Shown here one piece after another: positions 17,143 through 26,343 of a DNA stretch of 64,000 nt. Origin of the DNA: Phytohabitans sp037414955. GTDB lineage: Bacteria > Actinomycetota > Actinomycetes > Mycobacteriales > Micromonosporaceae. Location of the stretch: positions 1-64,000 of the forward strand of contig JBBEWH010000048.1 in the NCBI GenBank assembly GCA_037414955.1, read 5' to 3'. The stretch's first letter is position 1, and every line of letters starts with the position of its first letter. Made by a program: the position numbers and the translations under genes. The notes beneath the pieces were generated by a model, which saw nothing but the letters and a program-made list of their open reading frames with translations, did not search any database and was not told the origin of the DNA.

Positions 17143-19422
17143 GTGAGCGACACGCCAGCCCGACGCGCCCCGCACCAGCGCCGAGCCCCGGCCACCCCTA
17201 CCGCCGCCGCCGCGCCCCGTCGCGGCCCGGACGGCCGTTTTGTCCGCCCCGAGAAGCCGGCGCTCGACCAGCCGGCGCGAGACGAGGAACCCCTGACCGT
17301 CATCGGCGACGCACTCGACCCACCACCACCCGACGAGACGGCCCGAGACGACGACCCGTTGCCGGAGGACCGCTTCCTGAACCGGGAGCTGTCCTGGCTC
17401 GACTTCAACACGCGGGTGCTCGCGCTCGCCGAGGACCCGGACACGCCACTGCTGGAGCGGGCCAAGTTCCTGGCCATCTTCGCCAGCAACCTCGACGAGT
17501 TCTACATGGTGCGGGTCGCCGGCCTGAAGCGCCGCCTCTCCGCGGGCATCCCGGTGCGCGGCGGCGACCAGCTCCCGCTGCGCACCCAGCTGGAGCTGAT
17601 CGGTGAGCGCACCGCCGACCTGGTCAGCCGGCACGCCGCGTGCTTCATCGACGAGGTGATGCCGAAGCTCGCCGCCGAAGACATCCACATTGTCCGGTGG
17701 GCGGATCTGGACGGCGACGAGCGGGAGCGGCTGCGCACCTACTTTCGCGAGGTGGTCTTCCCGGTCCTCACGCCGCTCGCGGTCGACGTGGCGCACCCGT
17801 TCCCGTACATTTCGAGCCGCTCGCTCAACCTCGCGGTCTCGGTGCGCGACCCGGATGGCGGGCCGGAGTTGTTCGCCCGCATCAAGGTGCCGAACAACGT
17901 GCCGCGCTTCGTGGTGGTGGAGAGCAACAGCAACACGGTCCGCTTCCTGCCGCTCGAGGAGCTCATCTCCAACCACCTGGGGCAGCTGTTCTCCGGCATG
18001 CAGGTGGTCGAGTGCCACCTCTTCCGGGTCACCCGCAACGCCGACTTCGAGGTCGACGAGGACCGCGACGAAGACCTGCTGCAGGCCCTCGAGCGCGAGC
18101 TGGCGCAGCGCCGCTTCGGTCCGCCGGTGCGGCTGGAGGTGGCGGCCTCCATCTCCGACCACATGCTCGACAAGCTGGTGCGTGAGCTCGACATGGACGG
18201 GCACGACGTGCTGCGGGTGCCCGGCCTGCTCGACCTGTCGGCGCTGTGGCAGGTCTACGGCGAGTGCGACCGGCCCACGCTCAAGGAGCGGCCGTTCGTG
18301 CCGGCGACCCACCCCCGGTTCGTCGAGGGTGAGGTGCCGCGCAGCGTCTTCGCCCAGTTGCGCGACGGCGACATCCTCGTGCACCACCCGTACCACTCGT
18401 TCTCCACCAGCGTGCAGCGGTTCATCGAACAGGCCGCCGCCGACCCGCACGTGCTGGCCATCAAGCAGACCCTGTACCGCACCAGTGGCGACTCGCCGAT
18501 CGTCGACGCGCTCGTCGAGGCGGCCGCCGCCGGCAAGCAGGTGGTGGTGCTGGTGGAGGTGAAGGCGCGCTTCGACGAGCAGGCCAACATCGGCTGGGCG
18601 CGCACGCTGGAGCGGGCCGGCTGCCACGTGGTCTACGGGTTGGTGGGCCTGAAGACGCACTGCAAGACCTCGCTCGTGGTGCGCCAGGAGGGCAACCAGC
18701 TCCGGCGGTACTGCCACATCGGCACCGGCAACTACCACCCGAAGACCGCCCGGCTGTACGAGGACTTCGGCATGCTCACCGCCGACCCCGAGGTGGGCGC
18801 CGACGTCACCGACCTGTTCAACGTGCTGACTGGCTACAGTCGACAGACGGCGTACCGGCGGCTGCTGGCGGCGCCGCACGGCGTCCGGGCCGGCATCGTC
18901 GAGCGGATCGAGCGCGAGGTCGAGCACGTCCGGCAGGGCGGCGAAGGGCTGATCCAGATCAAGGTGAACTCGCTCGTCGACGAGGAGGTCACCGACGCGC
19001 TGTACCGGGCGTCCCGCGCGGGCGTCCGGGTCGACCTCGTCATCCGCGGCATGTGCACGCTGCGGCCGGGCGTGCCGGGCCTGTCGGAGAACATCCGGGT
19101 GCGCTCGATCCTGGGCCGGTTCCTGGAGCACTCGCGGGTCTTCCGCTTCGGCAACGCCGGCTCCCCCGAGGTCTGGATCGGCTCGGCCGATCTGATGCAC
19201 CGCAACCTCGACCGCCGCATCGAGGCCCTCGTGCAGGTCACCGACGCCACCGCGTGCGCGGAGCTGGAGCGGGTGCTGACGTTTTCGATGAGCGACCAGT
19301 GCGAGGCGTTCGAGCTGCGCCCCGACGGCACCTGGCATCGACGCCGCTCGTCCGACAACGAGCCGCTCGTCCATCTACAGGAGGCACTCCTCCGGCGCAT
19401 CGTCGGCCGCTCGGGCAAGTAG
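17143..19422 (+). CDS. ppk: Polyphosphate kinase 1
   Basis: PPK1 makes inorganic polyphosphate from ATP. After a disordered Arg/Pro/Ala-rich N-terminal extension of about 75 residues, the protein has the PPK N domain (DRFLNRELSWLDFNTRVLALAED), the middle domain (LTPLAVDVAHPFPYISSRSLNLAV) and the two PLD-like catalytic halves. The latter contain GLKTHCKTSLVVRQEG, whose His is the phosphoacceptor by analogy with E. coli, and SADLMHRNLDRRIEAL with the second essential His. GTG at 17143 (759 residues) is preferred to an upstream frame. The following CYTH-CHAD and Nudix genes form a polyphosphate/nucleotide set. Confidence 0.97.
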   Translation: MSDTPARRAPHQRRAPATPTAAAAPRRGPDGRFVRPEKPALDQPARDEEPLTVIGDALDPPPPDETARDDDPLPEDRFLNRELSWLDFNTRVLALAEDPDTPLLERAKFLAIFASNLDEFYMVRVAGLKRRLSAGIPVRGGDQLPLRTQLELIGERTADLVSRHAACFIDEVMPKLAAEDIHIVRWADLDGDERERLRTYFREVVFPVLTPLAVDVAHPFPYISSRSLNLAVSVRDPDGGPELFARIKVPNNVPRFVVVESNSNTVRFLPLEELISNHLGQLFSGMQVVECHLFRVTRNADFEVDEDRDEDLLQALERELAQRRFGPPVRLEVAASISDHMLDKLVRELDMDGHDVLRVPGLLDLSALWQVYGECDRPTLKERPFVPATHPRFVEGEVPRSVFAQLRDGDILVHHPYHSFSTSVQRFIEQAAADPHVLAIKQTLYRTSGDSPIVDALVEAAAAGKQVVVLVEVKARFDEQANIGWARTLERAGCHVVYGLVGLKTHCKTSLVVRQEGNQLRRYCHIGTGNYHPKTARLYEDFGMLTADPEVGADVTDLFNVLTGYSRQTAYRRLLAAPHGVRAGIVERIEREVEHVRQGGEGLIQIKVNSLVDEEVTDALYRASRAGVRVDLVIRGMCTLRPGVPGLSENIRVRSILGRFLEHSRVFRFGNAGSPEVWIGSADLMHRNLDRRIEALVQVTDATACAELERVLTFSMSDQCEAFELRPDGTWHRRRSSDNEPLVHLQEALLRRIVGRSGK

Positions 19423-19431
19423 GCTGGCCAG

Positions 19432-20961
19432 ATGCTGGAGGAGGAGCGCAAATACGAGGTGGATGTCCGGTTCGCGGTGCCGGACCTGTCCGGCTGCCTG
19501 CCGGCCGGCGGCAGCGTGGTGACGCAGGAGCCGGTGACGCTCACCGCGACCTACTTCGATACTCCGGACCTCCGGCTGGCCCGGGCGGGCGTGTCGCTGC
19601 GGTTCCGCCGCGGCGACGAGGAGCCGTGGACGGTCAAGCTGCCCGCCGACACCCCGGGCACCCGGCACGAGATTTCCCGCGGCGGCGCACCGGGCACGCC
19701 GCCGGCGGACCTGGTCGCGCTCGTCTTGGCGTACTCGCGAGGGGTGGAACTGACCCCGGCCGCCGTCGTGCGGACGGTCCGGCACGCGGTCGAGTTGCGC
19801 GACGCCGACGGCGCGCTGCTGGCCGAGCTGGCCGACGACGCGGTGTCGGTGCTCGACGGCCGGCGGGTGCGTGCCCGGTTCCGCGAGATCGAGGTGGAGC
19901 GCAAGGGCGGCGGGCGCAAGCTGCTCGACCGGGTCGACGAGGTCCTTCGCGACGCGGGCGCGGTCGGTGGCGGCTTCGTGCCGAAGCATGTCCGCGCGCT
20001 CGGCGACGCCGCGGCCGCCCCGCCCGACCTGGTGCCACCGACCGAGCCGCGCCGCAAGCCAAAGGCCGGCGAGGTGGTGACCGCCGCGATCCGGCGCGGC
20101 ACCGGTCGCATCCTCGCGCACGACCCGCTCGTCCGGTTGCGCGCGCCGGTCGGCGACAACGACACCGCCGTCCACCAGATGCGCGTCGGCTGCCGCCGGC
20201 TGCGCAGCGACCTGCGCACGTTCGGCCCGCTCCTGGACACCGACTGGGCCAAGCCGCTGCGCGACGAGATCGGCTGGTTCGCGCGGGTGCTCGGCGAGGC
20301 CCGCGACGCGGAGGTGCTGCGGAAGCGGCTGCACAAGACCGCCAGCGCCGACCCGCTCAGCCCGCCGCACGAGGCGTCCATCGCCCGCATCGACGAGGCG
20401 CTCGCCGCCCGCCACGAGAACGCCCTGGCCACGCTCGACGACACGATGCGCTCTGACCGGTACCTGAAGCTGGTCGACAGCCTCGTCGCCGCGGCCGCTG
20501 AGCCGCAGCTCAGCACGCTGGCCGCCCAGCGGGCCGACGAGGTGCTGCCGAAGCTGGTGTCCCGGCCGTGGCAGCGGCTCGCGCACGGTGCGAAGGGCAT
20601 CGACGGCGCCGCGGAGCTCGACCCGAACGCTCCGGACGAGCGGTGGCACGCGGTGCGCATCAACGGTAAGAAGGCGCGCTACGCGGTGGAGGCCGTCGCC
20701 GGCGTGCTCGGCGGCACCACCCAGGACCTGGCGAAGGCGCTCGCCGCGGTGCAGGACCTCCTCGGCGAGCACCAGGACGCCGCGACCGCCGCCGAGACCT
20801 GGCAGCAGGTCGCCGCGGCCCACCCCGACGACCACTGGCTCGCGGTCACGGCCGGGCGGCTCTTCGAGCGCGAGCGGGTCGCGATCCGCGCGGCCCGCGC
20901 CGCCTTCCCGGACGCGTGGCGCAAAGCCTCCAAGCCGAAGGTGACCGCTTGGCTGCCGTGA
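19432..20961 (+). CDS. CYTH and CHAD domain protein (polyphosphate-associated)
   Basis: The 509-residue product combines an N-terminal CYTH triphosphate-tunnel domain (1-200; EEERKYEVDVRF gives the EXEXK-type start, with LRFRRGDEEPWTVKLP) and a C-terminal CHAD helical domain (about 220-505; DNDTAVHQMRVGCRRLRSDLRTF and GKKARYAVEAVAGVLG with conserved His and basic residues). CYTH domains hydrolyse or bind triphosphates, and CHAD binds polyphosphate. Its place ten bases after ppk argues for polyphosphate turnover or granule association. The mutT1 start overlaps its stop. Confidence 0.93.
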   Translation: MLEEERKYEVDVRFAVPDLSGCLPAGGSVVTQEPVTLTATYFDTPDLRLARAGVSLRFRRGDEEPWTVKLPADTPGTRHEISRGGAPGTPPADLVALVLAYSRGVELTPAAVVRTVRHAVELRDADGALLAELADDAVSVLDGRRVRARFREIEVERKGGGRKLLDRVDEVLRDAGAVGGGFVPKHVRALGDAAAAPPDLVPPTEPRRKPKAGEVVTAAIRRGTGRILAHDPLVRLRAPVGDNDTAVHQMRVGCRRLRSDLRTFGPLLDTDWAKPLRDEIGWFARVLGEARDAEVLRKRLHKTASADPLSPPHEASIARIDEALAARHENALATLDDTMRSDRYLKLVDSLVAAAAEPQLSTLAAQRADEVLPKLVSRPWQRLAHGAKGIDGAAELDPNAPDERWHAVRINGKKARYAVEAVAGVLGGTTQDLAKALAAVQDLLGEHQDAATAAETWQQVAAAHPDDHWLAVTAGRLFERERVAIRAARAAFPDAWRKASKPKVTAWLP

Positions 20962-21842
20962 GCACCACAACGATCCGCGCCGCTGGCGGCGTGGTGTGGC
21001 GGACGGTTGGCGGGCGGATCCAGGTCTGCCTCGTGCACCGCCCGCGCTACGACGACTGGTCGCTGCCCAAGGGCAAGCTCGATCGCGGCGAACATCCGCT
21101 CGCCGCCGCCGTGCGCGAGGTCGTGGAGGAGACGGGGGTACGCGCGCAGCCGCAACTCCGCCTCCCCTCCATCCGGTACCGCCGGGATAGCCTGCCGAAG
21201 GTGGTCGACTACTGGTCGATGCGCGCGCTGTCGGCGACCGAGTTCACGCCCAACTCGGAGGTCGACCGGGTGCGCTGGCTGGCGCCGTCTACGGCGGTGC
21301 GCACCCTCACGTACGCCCACGACGCCCAGGTGCTGCGGCACTTCGCCAGCCTGCCCCGGGTCACGTCGGTGGTGGCGCTGGTGCGCCACGGCCGCGCCGG
21401 CAAGCGCGGCGGATACCCCGGGGACGACACCGCCCGCCCCCTCGACGCCGCCGGGCGCGCGGAAGCCCGCCAGCTGGCTGCCCTGCTGTCGTTGGTGGCG
21501 CCGGAGCGGCTGGTGTCCGCCTCGGTACGCCGCTGCACGCAGACCCTCGAGCCGGTGGCCGCGCGGCTCGGCTTCCCCGTCGAGGTGGATTCGGGGTTCG
21601 ACGAGCCCGCGCCCGGCGAGGATCCCGCGCGGGTGGCCGTCGGTGCGGCGAGCCGGCTGCGCGCGCTGGCCGTCGCGGCCGGCGGCGCCACGGTGTGCAG
21701 CCAAGGCAAGGTGATCCCGCCGGCGCTGGCGGCGCTGGCCGGCATCGGCGGCACCAAGGCGTGGGCCACCCCGAAGGGCACCGGCTGGCTCCTCGCCTTC
21801 GCCGGCACCCACTTGGCCGGCGCCGACCGCCTAACCCCCTAA
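20958..21842 (+). CDS. mutT1: Nudix hydrolase with C-terminal histidine-phosphatase domain (MutT1 type)
   Basis: The 294-residue product pairs a Nudix domain (about 1-135), whose box GKLDRGEHPLAAAVREVVEE is complete, with a histidine phosphatase-like domain starting VVALVRHGRAGKRGGYPGDD. The mycobacterial counterpart (Rv2985) removes phosphates from 8-oxo-GTP and diadenosine polyphosphates and likewise follows ppk. The GTG start overlaps the CYTH-CHAD stop (GTGA), so the two are translationally coupled. Confidence 0.94.
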   Translation: MSTTTIRAAGGVVWRTVGGRIQVCLVHRPRYDDWSLPKGKLDRGEHPLAAAVREVVEETGVRAQPQLRLPSIRYRRDSLPKVVDYWSMRALSATEFTPNSEVDRVRWLAPSTAVRTLTYAHDAQVLRHFASLPRVTSVVALVRHGRAGKRGGYPGDDTARPLDAAGRAEARQLAALLSLVAPERLVSASVRRCTQTLEPVAARLGFPVEVDSGFDEPAPGEDPARVAVGAASRLRALAVAAGGATVCSQGKVIPPALAALAGIGGTKAWATPKGTGWLLAFAGTHLAGADRLTP

Positions 21843-21893
21843 CCGCCCTGCACCCACCGCGCGGACCGCGCGGTCCGCGCCGCGCGGTCCGCG

Positions 21894-21993
21894 CTGATCA
21901 AGGCCCTGCCCGCCGCTCAAGGGCGCCCGCACAAGGGTTTTTATCGGCTCCAAGTGGCCCAGCCCTTGATCGGCGCGGTTCTCCTTGATCGAC
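21894..21993. repeat. Family B nested inverted repeat, copy B2
   Basis: Diverged copy: GATCAAGGCCC, then GCTCAAGGGCGC and, after a TTTTTATCGGCTCCA centre, AGCCCTTGATCGGCGCGGTTCTCCTTGATCG. It lies in the gap (21843-22174) between mutT1 and the histidine kinase; that gap has no gene. Confidence 0.8.
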
Positions 21994-22110
21994 GGCGCGC
22001 CGCGCCGCAGCGCGGCGGGGCGGGGCGGGGCGCGCCGCAGCGCGGCGCGGCGCGGCGGGGCGGGGCGCGCCGCAGCGCGGCGGGGCGGGGCGGGGCGGGG
22101 CGGGGCGGGC
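21994..22110. repeat. GC-only tandem repeat with (GGGGC)n run
   Basis: About 117 bases with almost no A or T: imperfect copies of CGCGCCGCAGCGCGGCG joined by GGGGC runs, ending in six consecutive GGGGC units (about 22080-22108). The plus strand could form a G-quadruplex about 65 bases before the histidine kinase start. Confidence 0.8.
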
Positions 22111-22174
22111 CCGGCTGCGGCTCTCGCTCCTAGGAGGGAGGCGGCGCGTCGAGCATGAGCGGGATACTGCTCGG

Positions 22175-23278
22175 ATGAGGTGGTTCAGGGCGCTGCCGCC
22201 GCAGGTGGTCGACGCCGGCATCGCGGTGGCCTGTTACCTGACCACGGTGCTGCCCGCGCACGCCAAGGGCGTGACCACCCCGCTCAGCCTGCTGCTGGCC
22301 GCGCTCGGCTCGATCCCGCTCATGTGGCGCCGGCGCTATCCGCTGGCGGTGGTGTTCGCCTGCGGCGCCGGCACGATCGGGCTGGCTGTCGTGCACGGGC
22401 TCGGTGATCTGCCGCTGGGGCAGATGGTCGCCACCTATACGCTCGCCGCCCTGTCCAAGCCACGGGCCCGCATCGTCGGCGCGACCATGACCGCCGCCGG
22501 CGTCGCGTTCTCCGTGTCGATCCTGAGCGGGAAGCTCGTGGAGCTGGCCGTGACCGGCGCGCTGTTCATCGCGGCGTGGGCGCTGGGCACCGGCAACCGG
22601 GCCCGCCACGACCGGATCGCGCTGCTGGAGGAGCGGTCCCGCCGCCAGGCCGAGGAGCAGGCGGCGTCCGCCGCGCGGGAGCGGGCCCGCATCGCCCGCG
22701 AGATGCACGACATCCTGGCCCACTCGATCAGCCTGATCGCGGTGCAGGCGGAGGCAGGGCCGGTGCTGGTGCGTGCCGATCCGGACCGTGCGGAGCGCGT
22801 CTTCGACACCATCGGCGAGACCGCCCGGGAAACGTTGACCCAGTTACGCCGTACCCTCGGGGTGTTGCGCGGCGCCAGCGGTGACCGGACCCCGCAGCCC
22901 GACCTCGACGGCCTGCCAGTCCTGGCGGACCGGGCCCGCGAGGCGGGCCTCGCGGTGACCGTCGAGCACCACGGCGAGCCGCGCGCCCTGCCGCCCGACA
23001 TCGGCCTGACCGCCTACCGGGTGGTGCAGGAGTCCCTGACGAACGTGGTGCGGCACGCGGGCGCGCACCAGGTGTGGATCCGTCTGGACTGGACCGGCGA
23101 CCAGCTCGGCGTGGCGGTGCGCGACGACGGTCGCGGCCCGGGCACGCCGAACGGCGGTCACGGCATCGCGGGCATGCGGGAGCGGGTGTCCGCGTTCGGC
23201 GGCGCGCTGCGCACCGGCCGTGGGCCCGACGGCACCGGCTTCCAGGTCACCGCCACGCTCCCGGTGGGCACCGCGTGA
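22175..23278 (+). CDS. Sensor histidine kinase, NarL-type two-component system
   Basis: The 367-residue product has four or five N-terminal membrane helices (about 10-145) with no large extracellular domain. A coiled stretch and the HisKA_3 dimerisation helix follow, with phosphoacceptor REMHDILAHSISLIAVQAEA (His near residue 180). Then come N-box YRVVQESLTNVVRHAGA and G-boxes DDGRGPG and GHGIAGMRERV. Such intramembrane-sensing kinases often respond to membrane or antibiotic stress. Its stop overlaps the GTG of the response regulator, and an MMPL exporter follows, suggesting the pair controls that exporter. Confidence 0.92.
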   Translation: MRWFRALPPQVVDAGIAVACYLTTVLPAHAKGVTTPLSLLLAALGSIPLMWRRRYPLAVVFACGAGTIGLAVVHGLGDLPLGQMVATYTLAALSKPRARIVGATMTAAGVAFSVSILSGKLVELAVTGALFIAAWALGTGNRARHDRIALLEERSRRQAEEQAASAARERARIAREMHDILAHSISLIAVQAEAGPVLVRADPDRAERVFDTIGETARETLTQLRRTLGVLRGASGDRTPQPDLDGLPVLADRAREAGLAVTVEHHGEPRALPPDIGLTAYRVVQESLTNVVRHAGAHQVWIRLDWTGDQLGVAVRDDGRGPGTPNGGHGIAGMRERVSAFGGALRTGRGPDGTGFQVTATLPVGTA

Positions 23279-23937
23279 AGGTCTTGGTGGTGGATGATCA
23301 GGCCCTCGTGCGGGACGGCTTCTGCGTGATCCTGGAGGCCCAGCCGGACATGACGGTGGTCGGGGAGGCGGGCGACGGTGAAGAGGCCGTCTCCGCCGCG
23401 CTGAGGCTGCGGCCGGACGTGGTCTTGATGGACGTCCGGATGCCGAAGCTCGACGGCATCCAGGCCACCGCCCGGATCTGCGCCGAGACGGACGCCCGGG
23501 TGCTGGTGCTGACCACGTTCGACCTGGACGAGTACGTCTACGACGCGCTGCACGCGGGCGCGAGCGGCTTCCTGCTCAAGGACATGCGCCGTGCCGAGCT
23601 GGTGTCCGCGGTGCGCACGGTGGCCTCCGGCGAGGCGCTGCTGGCGCCCACGGTGACCCGGCGGCTGATCGCCGACGTGGTCAGCCGCGGCCGCACGGTC
23701 GCCCGCCCCGGCGCGGAGCACCGGCTGGCGGCGCTCACCGCCCGGGAGACGGACGCGCTGCGGCTGGTGGCGCGCGGCCTCTCCAACGCGGAGATCGCGG
23801 GCGCGCTCTTCGTCACCGAGCACACCGTGAAGACCCACGTGAGCAACCTGCTCACCAAGCTGGGCCTGCGCGACCGGGTGCAGGCCGTGGTCCTGGCGTA
23901 CGAGTCGGGCCTCGTGGTGCCGGGACAGGGCCAATGA
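23275..23937 (+). CDS. NarL/LuxR-family response regulator
   Basis: The 220-residue product starts VKVLVVDDQALVRDGF. The receiver has the phosphoacceptor in VVLMDVRMPKLDGI (Asp near 54), Thr in VLVLTTFDLDEYVYDAL and Lys in GASGFLLKDM. The C-terminal GerE helix-turn-helix reads LTARETDALRLVARGLSNAE through TEHTVKTHVSNLLTKLGLRD. The GTG overlaps the kinase stop. The final CAA-TGA lies at the left tip of palindrome A6, which supplies the stop. Confidence 0.95.
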   Translation: MKVLVVDDQALVRDGFCVILEAQPDMTVVGEAGDGEEAVSAALRLRPDVVLMDVRMPKLDGIQATARICAETDARVLVLTTFDLDEYVYDALHAGASGFLLKDMRRAELVSAVRTVASGEALLAPTVTRRLIADVVSRGRTVARPGAEHRLAALTARETDALRLVARGLSNAEIAGALFVTEHTVKTHVSNLLTKLGLRDRVQAVVLAYESGLVVPGQGQ

Positions 23938-23987
23938 TCAGGGCGTCCCGCACGCGGTTCTCACGACGTGCGGGACGCCTTGATCAC
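23934..23987. repeat. Family A palindrome, copy A6 (covarying stem)
   Basis: The stem is retained although inner bases differ from the consensus on both arms: CCGCACG on the left and CGTGCGG on the right instead of CTTCAAG/CTTGAAG. The first bases contain the response-regulator stop codon. Confidence 0.9.
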
Positions 23988-24070
23988 GGCGGGTCGCTCT
24001 CCGGACGGAGGTGGAAGTCCGCTCCTGCCGGCGATCCGACGAGCACGCCGCCGGGACGAGCATCGTCGGC

Positions 24071-26155
24071 ATGTGGAAAGTCGTCAGTGGTTTCGCCATC
24101 CGCCGCCCGGTATTCGTCGTCGCGACCTGGGCGGTCATCGTGATCGTGGGGTTCGGCGTGGGCATCGGCGTCTTCGCGCGCCTCACCGCCGACATCGACT
24201 CCGGCTCCGGCAGCGAGTCCGCCCGGGCCGAGGCGCTGCTCGAGTCGCGGGCACCGGAGTCGCCGGCCTTCACCGCCGTCGTACACGGGCACGCCGCCGA
24301 CGACCCGGCGTTGCGGTCCGCGGTGGACGCGGCCATCGCGGACGTCCGCGCGCAGCCCGGCGTCGCGGACGTGACCGCGCCGCGCGCGTCCGGCGCCACC
24401 GGCCAGGCGTTGCTGTTCCAGGTCACCCTCCGGCCCGGGGAGGGCGCGGAGGCCGCGGCGGAGGCCGCCGCCGCGCGCCTCGCACGGATACCCATCGGTA
24501 CCGTCACGGCCGCCGGCGATCCGCTGAGCGGCGACGAGTACGGCGTGCAGGCGCAGGAAGACGTGCAGCGCGCCGAGACGCTGACCACCCCGGTGGTACT
24601 GGTGTTGCTGCTGCTCATCTTCGGCGGGCTGGTCGCGGCCGGACTGCCGCTGCTGATCGCGTTCGCCGGCGTGGCCGCGACGTTCGGGATCCTGTTCGCG
24701 TTCAGCGCGGTCACCGACGTGTCGGTGTACGCGGTCCAGGTGACCACGATGCTGGCGGTCGGCCTCGGCGTGGACTACGCGCTGCTGATGGTGAACCGCT
24801 TCCGCGAAGAGCGCGCGCTGGACGGGGACATCGCCGGCGCCGTCACCCGCACCGCCGCCAGCGCCGGCCGCACCGTGCTCTTCGCCGGGCTGACCGTCGC
24901 GGTCGCGCTCGCCGGCCTCATCGTGTTCCCCGACCCGTTCCTGCGCTCGATGGGCCTCGCCGGCATGGCCGTCGTGGTCGTGGACATGCTCGCCGCGCTG
25001 ACCCTGCTGCCCGCACTGCTGCGGCTCTTCGGGCGGCGCATCAAGCCTGCGAAGCCGGCGGCCGGGCTGGGCTTCTTCGGCCGGGTGGCGCGGGCCGTGC
25101 AACGCCGGCCGGTGGTGACGCTGGTGGCGGCGGGCGGCGCGATGCTGGTACTGGCGCTGCCGGTGCTCGGAATGCGGCTGTCCCAAGGCGACCCTCGCCT
25201 GCTGCCCGCGTCCACGGCCACCCGCCAGCTGTACGACGCGCTGGAGACCCATTTCCCGGAGGCGAACCGCCCGGACCCGATCGTCGCGGTCGCTACGGCC
25301 GCGCCGGACAGCGCGGAGGTGCGGGCGTTGCGGGACCGGATCGCCACCGTGGCCGGCATCCGCTCGGTGGAGATACTGCCGGCCGGTACGGACCTGGCCG
25401 CGCTGCGGGCGTACCCGGTCGACGCCACGTCGTCGGACCGCACGAAGGCGGCGGTGACCGAGATCCGCGCGCTGCCCTCGCCCATGGCGGTCGAGGTCGG
25501 CGGCGACGCGGCCTTCCTCGTGGACTACGAGGCGATGCTGGCGCAGCGCGCGCCGTGGGCCGCCGGCGTCGTGGTGCTCGGCACGCTCGTGTTGCTGTTC
25601 CTGCTCACCGGTTCGGTGCTGCTACCGATCAAGGCGGTGCTCACCAACGCGCTCAGCATCGGCGCCGCGCTCGGCGTGGTGGTGTGGGTGTTCCAGGACG
25701 GCAACTTCGCGGGGTTGTTCGGCCGGGAGGCACTGGACGCCACGAACCTGACCGTGCCGGTACTCGTGGCCGCGATCGCGTTCGGCCTGTCCGTGGACTA
25801 CGAGGTCTTCCTCGTCTCCCGGATCCGGGAGCGGTGGCTGGCCGGCGTGCCGTCCGAGCGCGCGGTGGCGGAAGGGATCCAGCACACCGGGCGCATCATC
25901 ACCTCGGCGGCGCTGTTGCTGGTCGTGGTGTTCGCCGGTTTCCTCGTCGGCGGCTTCGCGCCGATCCAGGCGATCGGGCTCGGTCTGGTGCTCGCGGTCG
26001 CGCTGGACGCCACTGTGGTGCGGATGCTGTTGGTGCCGGCGACCATGACGCTCCTGAACCGGTACAACTGGTGGGCGCCGAACCCGTTGCGCCGCCTGCA
26101 CGCCCGGGTGGGCCTGCACGAATCCTCGCCACCAGCACCGGTCCCGGTCGCATAA
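24071..26155 (+). CDS. MMPL/RND-family membrane transporter
   Basis: The 694-residue protein has the MMPL layout. It has one N-terminal helix (about 15-35), an extracytoplasmic domain, five to six helices (about 175-330), then a second half with one helix near 365, another external domain and the final helix bundle (about 510-680). VTTMLAVGLGVDYALLMVNRFREE and its repeat IAFGLSVDYEVFLVSRIRER mark the duplicated proton-relay helices. It probably exports a lipid or hydrophobic compound by proton antiport. ATG at 24071 is chosen as the natural start of the first helix; 60 bases upstream in frame look non-coding. It is probably controlled by the preceding two-component system. Confidence 0.92.
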   Translation: MWKVVSGFAIRRPVFVVATWAVIVIVGFGVGIGVFARLTADIDSGSGSESARAEALLESRAPESPAFTAVVHGHAADDPALRSAVDAAIADVRAQPGVADVTAPRASGATGQALLFQVTLRPGEGAEAAAEAAAARLARIPIGTVTAAGDPLSGDEYGVQAQEDVQRAETLTTPVVLVLLLLIFGGLVAAGLPLLIAFAGVAATFGILFAFSAVTDVSVYAVQVTTMLAVGLGVDYALLMVNRFREERALDGDIAGAVTRTAASAGRTVLFAGLTVAVALAGLIVFPDPFLRSMGLAGMAVVVVDMLAALTLLPALLRLFGRRIKPAKPAAGLGFFGRVARAVQRRPVVTLVAAGGAMLVLALPVLGMRLSQGDPRLLPASTATRQLYDALETHFPEANRPDPIVAVATAAPDSAEVRALRDRIATVAGIRSVEILPAGTDLAALRAYPVDATSSDRTKAAVTEIRALPSPMAVEVGGDAAFLVDYEAMLAQRAPWAAGVVVLGTLVLLFLLTGSVLLPIKAVLTNALSIGAALGVVVWVFQDGNFAGLFGREALDATNLTVPVLVAAIAFGLSVDYEVFLVSRIRERWLAGVPSERAVAEGIQHTGRIITSAALLLVVVFAGFLVGGFAPIQAIGLGLVLAVALDATVVRMLLVPATMTLLNRYNWWAPNPLRRLHARVGLHESSPPAPVPVA

Positions 26156-26169
26156 AGACAGCGCCAGCG

Positions 26170-26317
26170 CGCCCCTCTCCTCACCGTTCGCGGACAGCGA
26201 GAGGGGCGCCTCGGTTGTACTACCAGCGCGCCCCTCTCCTCACCGTTCGCGCGGACAGCGAGAGGGCGCCACGTTCGTGCGGACAGCGAGAGGGGCGCCA
26301 CGGGGGCGCCCCTCTCG
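26170..26317. terminator. Tandem GCGCCCCTCTC/GAGAGGGGCGC hairpins between convergent genes
   Basis: Three near-identical blocks with GCGCCCCTCTC arms, each containing GTTCG(CG)CGGACAGCGAGAGGGGCGC, form stems at 26170-26210, 26229-26270 and 26281-26317. They fill the gap between the convergent MMPL and HU genes and would terminate both. The internal GTTCGCGGACAGCG is repeated with them, so the block arose by duplication. Confidence 0.8.
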
Positions 26318-26343
26318 CTTGTGCTCTTGGTGCTGTTGGTGTG

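Noticed and set aside
24011..24070. Extension of the MMPL gene to an upstream start
   Set aside because: The extra 20 residues are Arg/Ser-rich and precede the normal first helix; ATG at 24071 starts the conserved MWKVVSGFAIRRPV segment.
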